DNA of 64,000 nucleotides from JAJZVS01 sp963708095. GTDB taxonomy: Bacteria > Pseudomonadota > Alphaproteobacteria > Acetobacterales > Acetobacteraceae. Below, piece by piece: positions 44,812 through 53,306 of the stretch. Numbering within the stretch: position 1 is the first letter of the stretch; each line of letters starts with the position of its first letter. The notes under the pieces are model-generated. The model did not search any database. It saw nothing but the letters and a program-made list of their open reading frames with translations, and had not been told where the DNA came from. The stretch covers positions 372,001-436,000 of the forward strand of contig OY970182.1 of NCBI GenBank assembly GCA_963708095.1, in the 5' to 3' direction. The translations under genes and the position numbers were made by a program.

Positions 44812-45705
44812 ATGAACGACATGGCGACGCCCACCTACGACCGCACCGTGGAAGACCTCGGCAACATCGTCGAGCTCGGCCACGTCAACGTCACCGTGCC
44901 GGACCAGCGGCTGGCGACGATCTTCTATGTCTCGGGCCTCGGGCTGACCCGCGATCCCTATCTGATGTCAGGCCTCGACAACATGTGGATCAACGTCGGT
45001 CGCGCGCAGTTCCACCTGCCGGCGCGTGCGCCGCAGGTGGTGCGCGGCACGACGGGCCTCGTGATCTCCGACACCGCGGCGCTGCTGGAACGGCTGGGGC
45101 GGGTCAAGAAGGACCTGGCGGAGACGAAGTTCAGCTACCGTGAGGGCAACGACGGGGTGGAGGTCACCTGCCCCTGGGGCAACCGCATTCGCGTCCACGC
45201 GCCGGATGCGGAACGGTTCGGCCGCATCACGCTCGGCATGCCGTATGTCGAGTGCGACATCCCCAAGGGCACGTCGCTGGAAGGCATCGCCCGCTTCTAC
45301 CGCGAGATCCTGGCCGGCATCGCCGGGGTGGCGGAGGATGCGCGTGGCAAGCACGCCTGGGCGATCCTCGGCGACGGCAACAAGATCATGTTCCGCGAGA
45401 CCGCGGCCGAGCAGCCGACGTATGACGGCCACCACATCCAGATCACGCTCGCCGACTTCTCCGGCCCGCACAAGAAACTGCTGGAGCGTGGTCTGATCAC
45501 CGAGGAATCCGATCAGCACCAGTACCGCTTCAACGACATCGTCGATGTCGATACGAACAAGGTGCTGTTTACGATCGAGCACGAGGTGCGCAGCATGCGC
45601 CACCCGCTGTTCGCCCGTCACCTCGTGAACCGCAATCCGGCGCAGACCAACCGTGCCTACGCCCCCGAATGGGACGCCTGGCGCTGGGCGATGCCGGCGT
45701 CGTAG
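44812..45705 (+). CDS. VOC family protein related to catechol 2,3-dioxygenases
   Basis: A 297-residue protein with two VOC halves: VELGHVNVTVPDQRLATIFYV begins the first, and RITLGMPYVECDIPKG the second, which ends with DGHHIQITLADFSGP providing a histidine and possibly the ligand set. The length and two-module plan match type I extradiol dioxygenases, but the canonical H-H-E triad is not obvious, so the enzymatic role is uncertain. An AGAGGGGAA ribosome site precedes the ATG at 44812. It is a single gene. Confidence 0.75.
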   Translation: MNDMATPTYDRTVEDLGNIVELGHVNVTVPDQRLATIFYVSGLGLTRDPYLMSGLDNMWINVGRAQFHLPARAPQVVRGTTGLVISDTAALLERLGRVKKDLAETKFSYREGNDGVEVTCPWGNRIRVHAPDAERFGRITLGMPYVECDIPKGTSLEGIARFYREILAGIAGVAEDARGKHAWAILGDGNKIMFRETAAEQPTYDGHHIQITLADFSGPHKKLLERGLITEESDQHQYRFNDIVDVDTNKVLFTIEHEVRSMRHPLFARHLVNRNPAQTNRAYAPEWDAWRWAMPAS

Positions 45706-45971
45706 GGCCCGGGCAGGGGGCTCGTCGCCTTCCGGTCCAAGGATGCTGGCGGTCCCTGCGGTTGCCTTACGCATGTGGCCGGGCGCCGGCGCCGTCCCGC
45801 CGGGCTTGCCGCGACGTGTCGGATAGGCGTCCCATCGAGGGCGCTGCCTGGGACAGCCGCGCCGCCGTGTGGCGAACCCGGGCGGGACGCCCCAGATGGG
45901 GTACTCACCCCTGCCTCGTGGCGCGGCGGCGGCGCCCGGTGGTTCTTCCCTGCCGCCAACGGAGACCCAGC

Positions 45972-46961
45972 ATGCGCATCGGCATCATCGGACTGGGGCG
46001 CATGGGCGCCAACATCTCGCGGCGCCTGATGCGCGCGGGGCATTCCTGCGTGGTGTTCGACGCCAAGGCGGAAACCGCGCAGAAGCTCGGCGAGGAAGGG
46101 GCGAAGCCGGCCGGGTCGCTGGCCGAGCTGGTTGGCGCGCTTGGCCCCAGCCCGCGCGCGGTGTGGGTCATGCTGCCGTCCGGCAAGATCACCGAGGATG
46201 CGATCGCCGAACTCGGCAAGCAGCTCGGCACTGGCGACATCGTGATCGACGGCGGCAACACCTTCTACAAGGACGACATCCGCCGCGCGAAGGCGCTCGC
46301 GGCCAAGGGGATCCGCTACATCGACTGCGGCACCTCCGGCGGCGTCTGGGGGCTGGAGCGCGGCTACTGCCTGATGATCGGGGGCGAGAAGGACGCGGTC
46401 GACCATCTCGACCCGATCTTCGCCGCCCTGGCGCCGGGCCTCGGCGACATCCCGCGCACCCAGGGGCGCGAGGCCCGCGATCCGCGCGCGGAGCGCGGCT
46501 ACATCCACGCCGGGCCGCCGGGGGCCGGGCATTTCGTGAAGATGGTGCACAACGGCATCGAATACGGCCTGATGCAGGCCTACGCGGAAGGCTTCGACAT
46601 CCTCAAGGGCCGCAGCGCGGACAGCCTGCCCGAGGATGAGCGCTTCACGCTCGATCTCGGCGACGTCGCGGAAGTCTGGCGGCGCGGCTCGGTGGTCTCC
46701 TCCTGGCTGCTCGATCTCACCGCCAGCGCGCTCGCCACCGATGAGCAACTGGAACATTTCTCCGGCTTCGTCGAGGATTCCGGCGAAGGCCGCTGGACGA
46801 TCGACGCGGCGGTGGAGGAAGCGGTGCCGGCCAACGTGCTCGCCGCGGCGCTGTTCACCCGCTTCCGCTCCCGCCGCGAGCACACGTTCGGGGAAAAGGT
46901 GCTGTCCGCCATGCGCTTCGGCTTCGGCGGCCATACCGAGCACATGCTGAACCAGAAATAG
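45972..46961 (+). CDS. gnd: 6-phosphogluconate dehydrogenase (decarboxylating), short NAD-type
   Basis: A 329-residue enzyme, the short form common in bacteria that prefer NAD (YqeC/GndA type). The Rossmann motif is IGIIGLGRMGANISRRLM at residues 3-20; DGGNTFYKDDIRRAKAL and IDCGTSGGVWGLERGYCLMI follow, and the catalytic lysine lies in GHFVKMVHNGIEYG. It oxidises 6-phosphogluconate to ribulose 5-phosphate and CO2. The next gene, 24 bases downstream, encodes gluconokinase, which makes its substrate, and an SDR gene follows, so the three form a gluconate-utilisation unit. Confidence 0.92.
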   Translation: MRIGIIGLGRMGANISRRLMRAGHSCVVFDAKAETAQKLGEEGAKPAGSLAELVGALGPSPRAVWVMLPSGKITEDAIAELGKQLGTGDIVIDGGNTFYKDDIRRAKALAAKGIRYIDCGTSGGVWGLERGYCLMIGGEKDAVDHLDPIFAALAPGLGDIPRTQGREARDPRAERGYIHAGPPGAGHFVKMVHNGIEYGLMQAYAEGFDILKGRSADSLPEDERFTLDLGDVAEVWRRGSVVSSWLLDLTASALATDEQLEHFSGFVEDSGEGRWTIDAAVEEAVPANVLAAALFTRFRSRREHTFGEKVLSAMRFGFGGHTEHMLNQK

Positions 46962-46985
46962 GCCGCCGCACATGGGCACCCTGGC

Positions 46986-47498
46986 GTGACCGTTCTCGTG
47001 ATGATGGGCGTCTCCGGCAGCGGCAAGACCACCATCGCGCGCGGCGTGGCCGCACATCTCGGCTGGGAGGTGATCGAGGGCGACAGCCTGCATCCGCCGG
47101 AAAACATCGCCAAGATGAAGGCGGGCACGCCGCTCACGGACGCCGACCGCCGACCGTGGCTCCAAGCGATTGCGCGCGAGATCGACGCCGTCCGCGCCGC
47201 CGGCCGCTCCGCCGTCGTCGCCTGTTCGGCGCTGAAGCGCAGCTACCGCACGATCCTGATCGGCGACCGCCCGGACGTGGTGCTGGTCTACCTGCAGGGA
47301 TCGCACGAGCTCATCGCCGCGCGGATCGCCGCCCGCAAAGGGCATTTCATGCCGCCGTCCCTGCTTGAAAGCCAGTTCGCCGACCTCGAAGAGCCGGGGC
47401 CGGACGAGCGCCCGATCGTCCTTTCCGTCGCGCCAGGCCCGGAGGCGATCGTCGCCGCGGCGCTCGAAGCCCTGCGGGGCAGGGGAATCATTGCATGA
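46986..47498 (+). CDS. gntK: gluconokinase
   Basis: A 170-residue P-loop kinase beginning at GTG: VMMGVSGSGKTTIARGVAAHL (Walker A), then EGDSLHPPENIAKMKAGTPL and the lid region ARKGHFMPPSLLESQFADLE. All fit thermoresistant-type gluconokinase, which phosphorylates D-gluconate to 6-phosphogluconate. The stop overlaps the ATG of the following SDR by four bases. It works directly upstream of gnd in metabolism and sits beside it on the chromosome. Confidence 0.95.
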   Translation: MTVLVMMGVSGSGKTTIARGVAAHLGWEVIEGDSLHPPENIAKMKAGTPLTDADRRPWLQAIAREIDAVRAAGRSAVVACSALKRSYRTILIGDRPDVVLVYLQGSHELIAARIAARKGHFMPPSLLESQFADLEEPGPDERPIVLSVAPGPEAIVAAALEALRGRGIIA

Positions 47499-48259
47499 AC
47501 GAAGCGGTCTATCCGAGCCTGCGCGACCGCGTGGTTCTCGTCACCGGCGGCGGATCGGGCATCGGCGCGGAGGAGGTCGCGCAATTCGCCGCCCAGGGCG
47601 CGCGCGTCGCTTTCCTCGACATCGCCGACGAGCCCGCGCACGCGCTGATCGCACGCGTCACCGCGGCGGGCCATCCCGAACCGTTTTTCCGACACTGCGA
47701 CCTTGCCGACATCGCCGCCTTGCGCGAAGCGATCGCCGAGATCGGCCGCCGGCTCGGCCCGATCACCGTGCTGGTCAACAACGCCGCCAACGACCAGCGG
47801 CACAAATGGGAAGACGTCACCCCCGAATACTGGGACGAACGGCTGGCGGTGAACCTGCGCCACCAGTTCTTCGCCATCCAGGCCGTCGCGCCGATGATGC
47901 AACAAGCCGGCGGCGGATCGATCGTGAACTTCGGTTCGGTGAGCTGGCACGTCGGCCAGGGGGGCATGCCGGCCTACACCACGGCGAAAGCGGCAGTCGA
48001 AGGGCTGACCCGCGGCATGGCGCGCGACCTCGGCCCCGACAACATCCGGGTCAACTGCGTCGTCCCAGGCTGGATCATGACCGAACGGCAGATCACCCTG
48101 TGGCTGACACCCGAAGCCGAAGCGAACCTGATCCGCAGCCAATGCCTCAAACGCAAACTAGTACCTGCCGACGTGGCGCGCATGGTCCTGTGGCTTGCCG
48201 CCGACGACAGCCGCATGTGCACCAGCCAATTGTTCGTCGTCGACGCAGGGCGGATCTGA
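47495..48259 (+). CDS. short-chain dehydrogenase, probably sugar- or polyol-oxidising
   Basis: A 254-residue SDR translationally coupled to gntK. Motifs: LVTGGGSGIGAEEVAQFAAQ for cofactor, FRHCDLADI, VLVNNAANDQRHKWEDVTPE, the catalytic serine in VNFGSVSWHVGQGG, Y-x-x-x-K as YTTAK, and NCVVPGWIMTERQ. The NNAANDQRH and GWIMTERQ stretches are typical of SDRs that oxidise aldoses (galactose, arabinose or gluconate-type substrates). Placed with gnd and gntK, it could produce an aldonate or handle gluconate itself (inference). Confidence 0.87.
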   Translation: MNEAVYPSLRDRVVLVTGGGSGIGAEEVAQFAAQGARVAFLDIADEPAHALIARVTAAGHPEPFFRHCDLADIAALREAIAEIGRRLGPITVLVNNAANDQRHKWEDVTPEYWDERLAVNLRHQFFAIQAVAPMMQQAGGGSIVNFGSVSWHVGQGGMPAYTTAKAAVEGLTRGMARDLGPDNIRVNCVVPGWIMTERQITLWLTPEAEANLIRSQCLKRKLVPADVARMVLWLAADDSRMCTSQLFVVDAGRI

Positions 48260-48284
48260 AGGGGCGGGAAGGAAGCAAGGCCAG

Positions 48285-48556
48285 GGGCTCTGCCCCTGGA
48301 CCCCGCCAGGGAACGCGTCCCCTGGACCCCGATCTGTTGGGTTCGGAGCGTGTGGGGGGTGTCTCGGGTCCGGGCCGGGGCTGCGCGGGCCGGGGGTGTT
48401 CGGGAGAGGCAGGGCGCGCCCTGCCTCTCCCGAACACCCCCGCCCCGCGCAGCCCCGGCCCGGACCCGAGACACCCCCCACACGCTCCGAACCAACGGAA
48501 GGGTTCCAAGGGCGAGCCCTTGGCGGGGGTCCAGGGGGCAGAGCCCCCTGGCTTTG
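48285..48556. repeat. giant palindrome between convergent genes, copy B
   Basis: Second member of the 43052-43335 family, again between convergent stops (SDR and SEC-C protein). The outer parts carry CCAGGGGCTCTGCCCCTGG and CCAGGGGGCAGAGCCCCCTGG. The centre (about 48336-48496) is a near-perfect hairpin with a stem of roughly 75 bp around GGGCGCGCCC. The outer modules and the GTGGGGGGTGTCTCGGGTCC arm are shared with copy A, while the loop-proximal arms differ but remain complementary. Confidence 0.92.
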
Positions 48557-49954
48557 CTACCGCACCGCTCCCGGCGCGCCGCAGCATTTCTTGTATTTCT
48601 TGCCTGATCCGCAGGGGCAGGGGTCGTTGCGGCCGACGCTGCGGTCCGGCCGCACTGTCGTCTCGCGCACCACCTGCCGCAGGCGCTGCATCGTGACGGG
48701 CAGTTCGTCGACGATCTCGCTGCAGAGGATGAACCGCGCCTTTTCCTCCTCCGGGGAATCGATGTCGTCGCCCTCCTTGAGGAGTTCGGCGAGCAGGAGC
48801 ACGGGGTGCACCAGGTCGCGCACGGCGGGGCGGCGCATCAGGCGTTCCCAGCTCGCCTGTGTGCGTTCCATCCCGGTTGCGAAGCCGACACCCCACAGGA
48901 CGCCGTCGATCAGGTCGTCGTCCGGCATCTCCAGGAACGGTTCCGGCGCCAGGCCGCGGGCGAGTTCGGCCCGGCCGGCGGCGAAATAGCGGGCGAGCAG
49001 TGCCTGTGCCGCCGCGGCGACCTCTGGCCGGAGGAGCCGTTCGCCCGCGGTTGCGTCCCCCCAGATCGGGGCTTCGTTGCCGACGAGCGGCGGCTCGTCG
49101 GGGCAGATGTGCAGGGCGGTGAAATATCCGTCGACGGATTCGAGCGACATCGCCGCGCCGGTGACCGAGAGGGTGAGCAACTGCCAGTCGAGCCAGGATT
49201 CCTCGTCCTGCGACAGCCCCGGCAAGGTCACGGCCGGCGGTGGCGTTGCCGGGAACGCGAGGGCCGGATCGTCGATCGGAGCGGCGGCGTCGAGCGCGGC
49301 CGGGTCGTCTGCGCGTTCCAGCATGGCGCGCCACGCCTCCGCCTGTTCCTCGTATGCCTCCTTCGCGATGGCGTCGACGTGGCGCTGGCGGTTCAGCTCT
49401 ATCTGCGCATCGAGGCCGAGCGCCTTTGCCGCGGGGTACCACGCGGACCAGGCCGGATCTTCCAGAACGGCCGTTTCCGCGAACCGACCGAGCACGTCGG
49501 TCAGGCGGGCGCGGTCGGCGCGGCCGGCGGCGGCCAGCCAGCCGAAGGCCTGGAGCAGCGCCGACTTCAGATCGGACGACGTCGAAACCGCCTCCAGCCG
49601 GTCGTAGACACCCTCGAGCGGCGTGGCGCCGTCGTCATAGAGTGCGGTGATGCGCGACGGGAGCAGCATTTCCGCGTCGCCGCCCAGCACGCGCGGCCAC
49701 ATCGTGTCCGATTCCGCGAGCATCCCGACGAGCGCTGGGAACGCCTCGGTGCGGCGGGCGACAGCGAGGACGGCGAGACCGTAGGCCGCCTGCCGTTCCT
49801 CCCCGAGCAGCAGCGGCTCGTCTGCCGCCGCGCGGGCGAGCAGGGCGGTCACGTCGGGCACCAGTTCGGCGGCGAGCGGCAGCGCCGCGCGCAGCGTATC
49901 GGCGGACGGCTCGTCGGCCGCGGCAAAGGCGGCCAGACAGTCCTCGCGTGTCAT
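48557..49954 (-). CDS. DUF1186/UPF0149-like protein with C-terminal SEC-C zinc motif
   Basis: A 465-residue protein. The N-terminal 200 residues (TREDCLAAFAAADEPSADTL onward) are helical repeats resembling DUF1186. The middle resembles the YecA/UPF0149 fold (SLESVDGYFTALHICPDEPP and WGVGFATGMERTQASWERL). The end is a SEC-C motif, GRNDPCPCGSGKKYKKCCG, which binds zinc and is used by SecA and other proteins for contact with SecB or ribosomes. The function is unknown, perhaps in protein quality control. It is divergent from lipA with a 71-base gap. An ATG at 49975 would add seven residues. Confidence 0.8.
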   Translation of the reverse strand: MTREDCLAAFAAADEPSADTLRAALPLAAELVPDVTALLARAAADEPLLLGEERQAAYGLAVLAVARRTEAFPALVGMLAESDTMWPRVLGGDAEMLLPSRITALYDDGATPLEGVYDRLEAVSTSSDLKSALLQAFGWLAAAGRADRARLTDVLGRFAETAVLEDPAWSAWYPAAKALGLDAQIELNRQRHVDAIAKEAYEEQAEAWRAMLERADDPAALDAAAPIDDPALAFPATPPPAVTLPGLSQDEESWLDWQLLTLSVTGAAMSLESVDGYFTALHICPDEPPLVGNEAPIWGDATAGERLLRPEVAAAAQALLARYFAAGRAELARGLAPEPFLEMPDDDLIDGVLWGVGFATGMERTQASWERLMRRPAVRDLVHPVLLLAELLKEGDDIDSPEEEKARFILCSEIVDELPVTMQRLRQVVRETTVRPDRSVGRNDPCPCGSGKKYKKCCGAPGAVR

Positions 49955-50025
49955 CGGTCCCCTCCAATTCCTCATTCCCCGGCGCGCTTGACCGCCCCGG
50001 GCAGGGCGGCCACTTGTAGCGCGCC

Positions 50026-51018
50026 ATGGCCACTCGCATCCTCATCGATCACCGCACCGCCCCCGACGTGATCACGTCCGGCGCTCCCGCGCCGCTGCGT
50101 CATCCGGAGAAGGCCGGCCGGCCGGACCATCCGATCCAGCGCAAGCCTGCGTGGATCAGGGTAAAAGCGCCGACCCACCCCGTCTATCACGAGACCCGCG
50201 CCCTGCTGCGCGCGCATCGTCTCACCACCGTCTGCGAGGAGGCCGCCTGCCCCAATGTGGGCGAGTGCTGGAGCCAGCGCCACGCCACCATGATGATCCT
50301 GGGCGAGGTGTGCACCCGCGCCTGCGCCTTCTGCAACGTCGCCACCGGCGTGCCGGGCGCCGTCGATGCCGACGAGCCGGCGCGGGTTGCGGACGCGGTG
50401 GCGAAGCTCGGCCTGAAGCATGTTGTGATCACCTCGGTCGATCGCGACGATCTGGCCGACGGCGGCGCTGGTCATTTCGCTGCCGTGATCGCCGCCCTGC
50501 GCGAGGCGGCACCAGGCACTACGATCGAGGTGCTGACGCCCGATTTCCTGCGCAAGCCGGGCGCGGCGGAGGTGGTGGCGCAAGCGCGGCCGGACGTGTT
50601 CAACCACAACCTGGAAACCGTGCCGCGGCTCTATCCCTCGATCCGTCCCGGCGCGCGCTACTACCAGTCCCTGCGCCTGCTCGACCGCATGAAGACGCTG
50701 GCGCCCGGCGTGTTCACGAAATCCGGGCTGATGGTGGGCTTGGGCGAAAGCCGCGCCGAGATCATGCAGGTGATGGACGACCTGCGTATCGCCGACGTCG
50801 ATTTCCTCACGATCGGCCAGTATCTGCAGCCGAGCGTGAAGCACGCTGCGGTGGAGCGGTTCGTCACGCCCGAGGAGTTCGCCGAGTATGCCGCGCTCGC
50901 TCGCGCCCGCGGCTTCCTGCTCGTCTCCGCCACACCGCTCACCCGCAGTTCCTACCACGCGGACGCCGATTTCGCGGCGTTGCGCGCGGCGCGGGCGCGC
51001 GAGGCCGTGGCGGCCTGA
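50026..51018 (+). CDS. lipA: lipoyl synthase
   Basis: A 330-residue radical SAM enzyme that inserts two sulfurs into octanoyl groups. The radical SAM cluster is CTRACAFC, and the auxiliary cluster motif is CEEAACPNVGECW. The segment VTSVDRDDLADGGAGHFAAV and the C-terminal LTRSSYHADADF serine ligand region are intact. The next gene, 163 bases downstream, encodes a Coq10/RatA-like protein, a common neighbour in alphaproteobacteria. A REP-like palindrome lies in the gap. Confidence 0.97.
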   Translation: MATRILIDHRTAPDVITSGAPAPLRHPEKAGRPDHPIQRKPAWIRVKAPTHPVYHETRALLRAHRLTTVCEEAACPNVGECWSQRHATMMILGEVCTRACAFCNVATGVPGAVDADEPARVADAVAKLGLKHVVITSVDRDDLADGGAGHFAAVIAALREAAPGTTIEVLTPDFLRKPGAAEVVAQARPDVFNHNLETVPRLYPSIRPGARYYQSLRLLDRMKTLAPGVFTKSGLMVGLGESRAEIMQVMDDLRIADVDFLTIGQYLQPSVKHAAVERFVTPEEFAEYAALARARGFLLVSATPLTRSSYHADADFAALRAARAREAVAA

Positions 51019-51057
51019 GCCGATGGCGGAGGCAACGCACGCGCACGCCGGTTCGCC

Positions 51058-51172
51058 GTTCTCCCTCCCCCCTTGCGGGAGAGGGCTGAGGTGGAGGGTG
51101 GCCTGCCCCACGAGGCTCTGTTGGGCTCGCGCCCTCCACCCCAACCCTCCCCCGCAAGGGGGGAGGGAGAAC
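51058..51172. repeat. REP-like large inverted repeat between lipA and the START-domain gene
   Basis: GTTCTCCCTCCCCCC...GAGGTGGAGGG and CCCTCCACCCCAACC...GGGGGGAGGGAGAAC pair as long imperfect arms around a CTGTTGGG-type loop. Both genes run left to right, so this hairpin lies inside a possible transcript. It is related to the elements at 5188, 22440 and 52826. Confidence 0.8.
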
Positions 51173-51181
51173 GTCTGAATC

Positions 51182-51676
51182 ATGCCCACCCACGCGGAAC
51201 GCCAGGTCGTCCCCTACCGGCCGGACCAACTCTTCGACCTGGTGGCCGACGTCGGCCGCTATCCCGAATTCCTGCCGTGGTGCGTCGGCGCGCGGGTGCG
51301 CAGCCGCAGCGAGACGACGGAAGTCGCCGACCTTACCATCGGCTTCGGTCCGTTCCGCGAGAGCTTCACGAGCCGGGTCGCGCTCGAACGCCCGCATCGG
51401 GTGAAGGTCGCGTACGAAAACGGTCCGTTCCGCTATCTCAACAACCAATGGACCTTCACCGCCGTGTCCGCCGGCACCGAGGTCGCGTTCTTCGTCGATT
51501 TCGAGTTCCGCTCGCGTCTGCTGCAACGCGCGATCGGCGTGGTGTTCAACGAGGCGGTGCGACGCATGGTGGCCGCCTTCCTGCGCCGAGCCGGCCAGGT
51601 CTACGGGCCGCCCGAGCGTGCGCCGGCCCCGGTCGCCGTCGCGCGCGACACCGTCTCCTCCATCGGCCAGGGCTGA
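51182..51676 (+). CDS. Coq10/RatA-type START-domain protein
   Basis: A 164-residue protein with a START/SRPBCC fold: HAERQVVPYRPDQLFDLVADVGRYPEFLPWC at the N-terminus, FRESFTSRVALERPHRVKV, FRYLNNQWTFTAV and the C-terminal amphipathic helix FNEAVRRMVAAFLRRAGQVYG. This matches the coenzyme Q-binding Coq10 family (often annotated RatA toxin). Coq10 proteins help ubiquinone reach the respiratory chain. The usual lipA linkage is conserved here. There is no sign that it is a toxin. Confidence 0.9.
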   Translation: MPTHAERQVVPYRPDQLFDLVADVGRYPEFLPWCVGARVRSRSETTEVADLTIGFGPFRESFTSRVALERPHRVKVAYENGPFRYLNNQWTFTAVSAGTEVAFFVDFEFRSRLLQRAIGVVFNEAVRRMVAAFLRRAGQVYGPPERAPAPVAVARDTVSSIGQG

Positions 51677-51728
51677 CAGCGCGCGCCGGTCCTGCTTTGC
51701 TGTATTCGCTGCCACGCGGAGACGCCCG

Positions 51729-52811
51729 ATGACCTACGCCCTACCCACCTACGCCCCTCGTCGTCCCGACGCGCTCGCTCCGGCGGTGCGCGTCAACCTC
51801 TATTCCGACACCCAGACCCGGCCCTCGCCGGCAATGAAGCAGGCGATGCTGGCCGCCGAAGTCGGCGACGAGCAGCACGGCGACGATCCCACCGTGCATG
51901 CGCTGTGCGATCGGATGGCGGCGCTGCTCGGCAAGGAGGCGGCGGTGTTCCTGCCTTCGGGGACGATGTGCAACGAGATCGCCATCCTCACCCATTGCCG
52001 CCGCGGCGACGAGGTGATCGCGCACGAGACCGCGCATATCCTGGCTGCCGAGGGCGGCGCGCCCGGCGCGTTGGCGGGCGTGTCCGTGCTCGGCCTGCGC
52101 GGGCCGCGCGGTCAGTTCGATGCCGATATTTTGCGCGCCGCCTTCCGCGAGCGCCGCCGCAATGTGCCCCCGCAGACCCTGGTGGAGATCGAGCAGACGG
52201 CGAACCTCGGCGGCGGCACGGTCTGGCCGCTCGACCGGCTGGCCGCGGTGTGCGACGTGGCGCACGACGCCGGCATGGCGGTGCATATGGACGGCGCGCG
52301 GCTGATGAACGCGGTGGTGGCGTCAGGCGTGCCGGCGGCCGAGATGGCGGCGGCCTGCGATTCGGTGTGGCTCGATTTCACCAAGGGCCTCGGCGCGCCG
52401 CTCGGTGCGGTGCTGTGCGGCAGCGCGGCGTTCATCGACGCCGCCTGGCAATGGAAGCAGCGGCTGGGTGGATCGTTGCGCCAGGCGGGCATCTGCGCTG
52501 CGGCCTGCCTGTATGCGCTGGATCACAACATCGACCGGCTGGCCGAGGACCATGCGAACGCCGCCGCGCTGGCGCGCGGGCTGGCGCAACTGCCGGGGAT
52601 CACGGTGGAGCCGCCGGAGACCAACCTGGTGTTCTTCGCGACCGAAGGCACCGGCGTGACGGCCGACGAGCTTGCCGCGCGGGTCCGGCGCCAGGGGGTG
52701 CAGATCTCCACCATGGGCCGGTTCCGCGCCCGCGCCTGCACGCATCTCGATGTCGATCGCGACGGGATCGAGCTTGCCGTCGCGGCCGTGCGGGCGGCCC
52801 TCGGCGACTAG
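51729..52811 (+). CDS. low-specificity L-threonine aldolase-like PLP enzyme
   Basis: A 360-residue fold-type I PLP enzyme of the beta-eliminating lyase/threonine aldolase family. NLYSDTQTRPSPAMKQAML is the N-terminal signature, EVGDEQHGDDPTVHALCDRM follows, PSGTMCNEIAILTHCRRGDE and VHMDGARLMNAVVASGV supply cofactor contacts, and the PLP lysine lies in WLDFTKGLGAPLGAVLCG. It cleaves threonine or allo-threonine to glycine and acetaldehyde. It follows the START gene by 52 bases in the same direction. Confidence 0.9.
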   Translation: MTYALPTYAPRRPDALAPAVRVNLYSDTQTRPSPAMKQAMLAAEVGDEQHGDDPTVHALCDRMAALLGKEAAVFLPSGTMCNEIAILTHCRRGDEVIAHETAHILAAEGGAPGALAGVSVLGLRGPRGQFDADILRAAFRERRRNVPPQTLVEIEQTANLGGGTVWPLDRLAAVCDVAHDAGMAVHMDGARLMNAVVASGVPAAEMAAACDSVWLDFTKGLGAPLGAVLCGSAAFIDAAWQWKQRLGGSLRQAGICAAACLYALDHNIDRLAEDHANAAALARGLAQLPGITVEPPETNLVFFATEGTGVTADELAARVRRQGVQISTMGRFRARACTHLDVDRDGIELAVAAVRAALGD

Positions 52812-52825
52812 GCCAGCCGCGCAGT

Positions 52826-53195
52826 CTTCTCCGTCCCCTTTTGCGGGGGGAGGGTCGGGGTGGGGGGCGAACCCCGTGATGCTCCGGGGAAGCGCACCCC
52901 CACCCCAACCCGCGATGAAAACTCCCGCTCGGAGGGTCGGCTTCGCTCGACCCCACCTCTCCCGCGTTTGCGGGAGAGATGCCCTGCATCGGGCCGCCGA
53001 TGCGCCGCCGGGGATGAAAATCCTTCACAGGAGCGCAATCGTAGAATCTCATTTCTGTTTTTCATAGCAGGGATCCGTCCCCGGCGGCGGACTAGGGGAT
53101 GGTTCTGGCCGATGACCCCACCGGCTGCCGTTTTCATCCCCGGCAGCACATCCGGCGACCGGTGCGGGGAGTCTTCCCCGCAAGGGGGGAGGGGG
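52826..53195. repeat. block of REP-like palindromes, no gene
   Basis: The 495-base gap before the MFS transporter holds no gene. It contains TTTTGCGGGGGGAGGGTCGGGGTGG-class sequence pairing with CACCCCCACCCCAACCCGCG, a CTCTCCCGCGTTTGCGGGAGAG hairpin (52957-52979), and two oppositely oriented copies of the GGGGATGAAAAT/ATTTTCATCCCC motif (52990-53022 and about 53128-53165). Confidence 0.75.
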
Positions 53196-53306
53196 TTCCG
53201 GGGCGGGCCAGAGTTGCGCACGCGGGTGTTGCCGCCGGCGCCGGGTCGGGGCAGCGTTTTCGTCCCGCCGGCGCGAATCGCCGGCATCGTCCAGAGGAAA
53301 CGAACC

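Noticed and set aside
51182..51676. RatA-type toxin of a toxin-antitoxin pair
   Set aside because: No antitoxin partner; lipA linkage and sequence favour a Coq10-like quinone-binding role.
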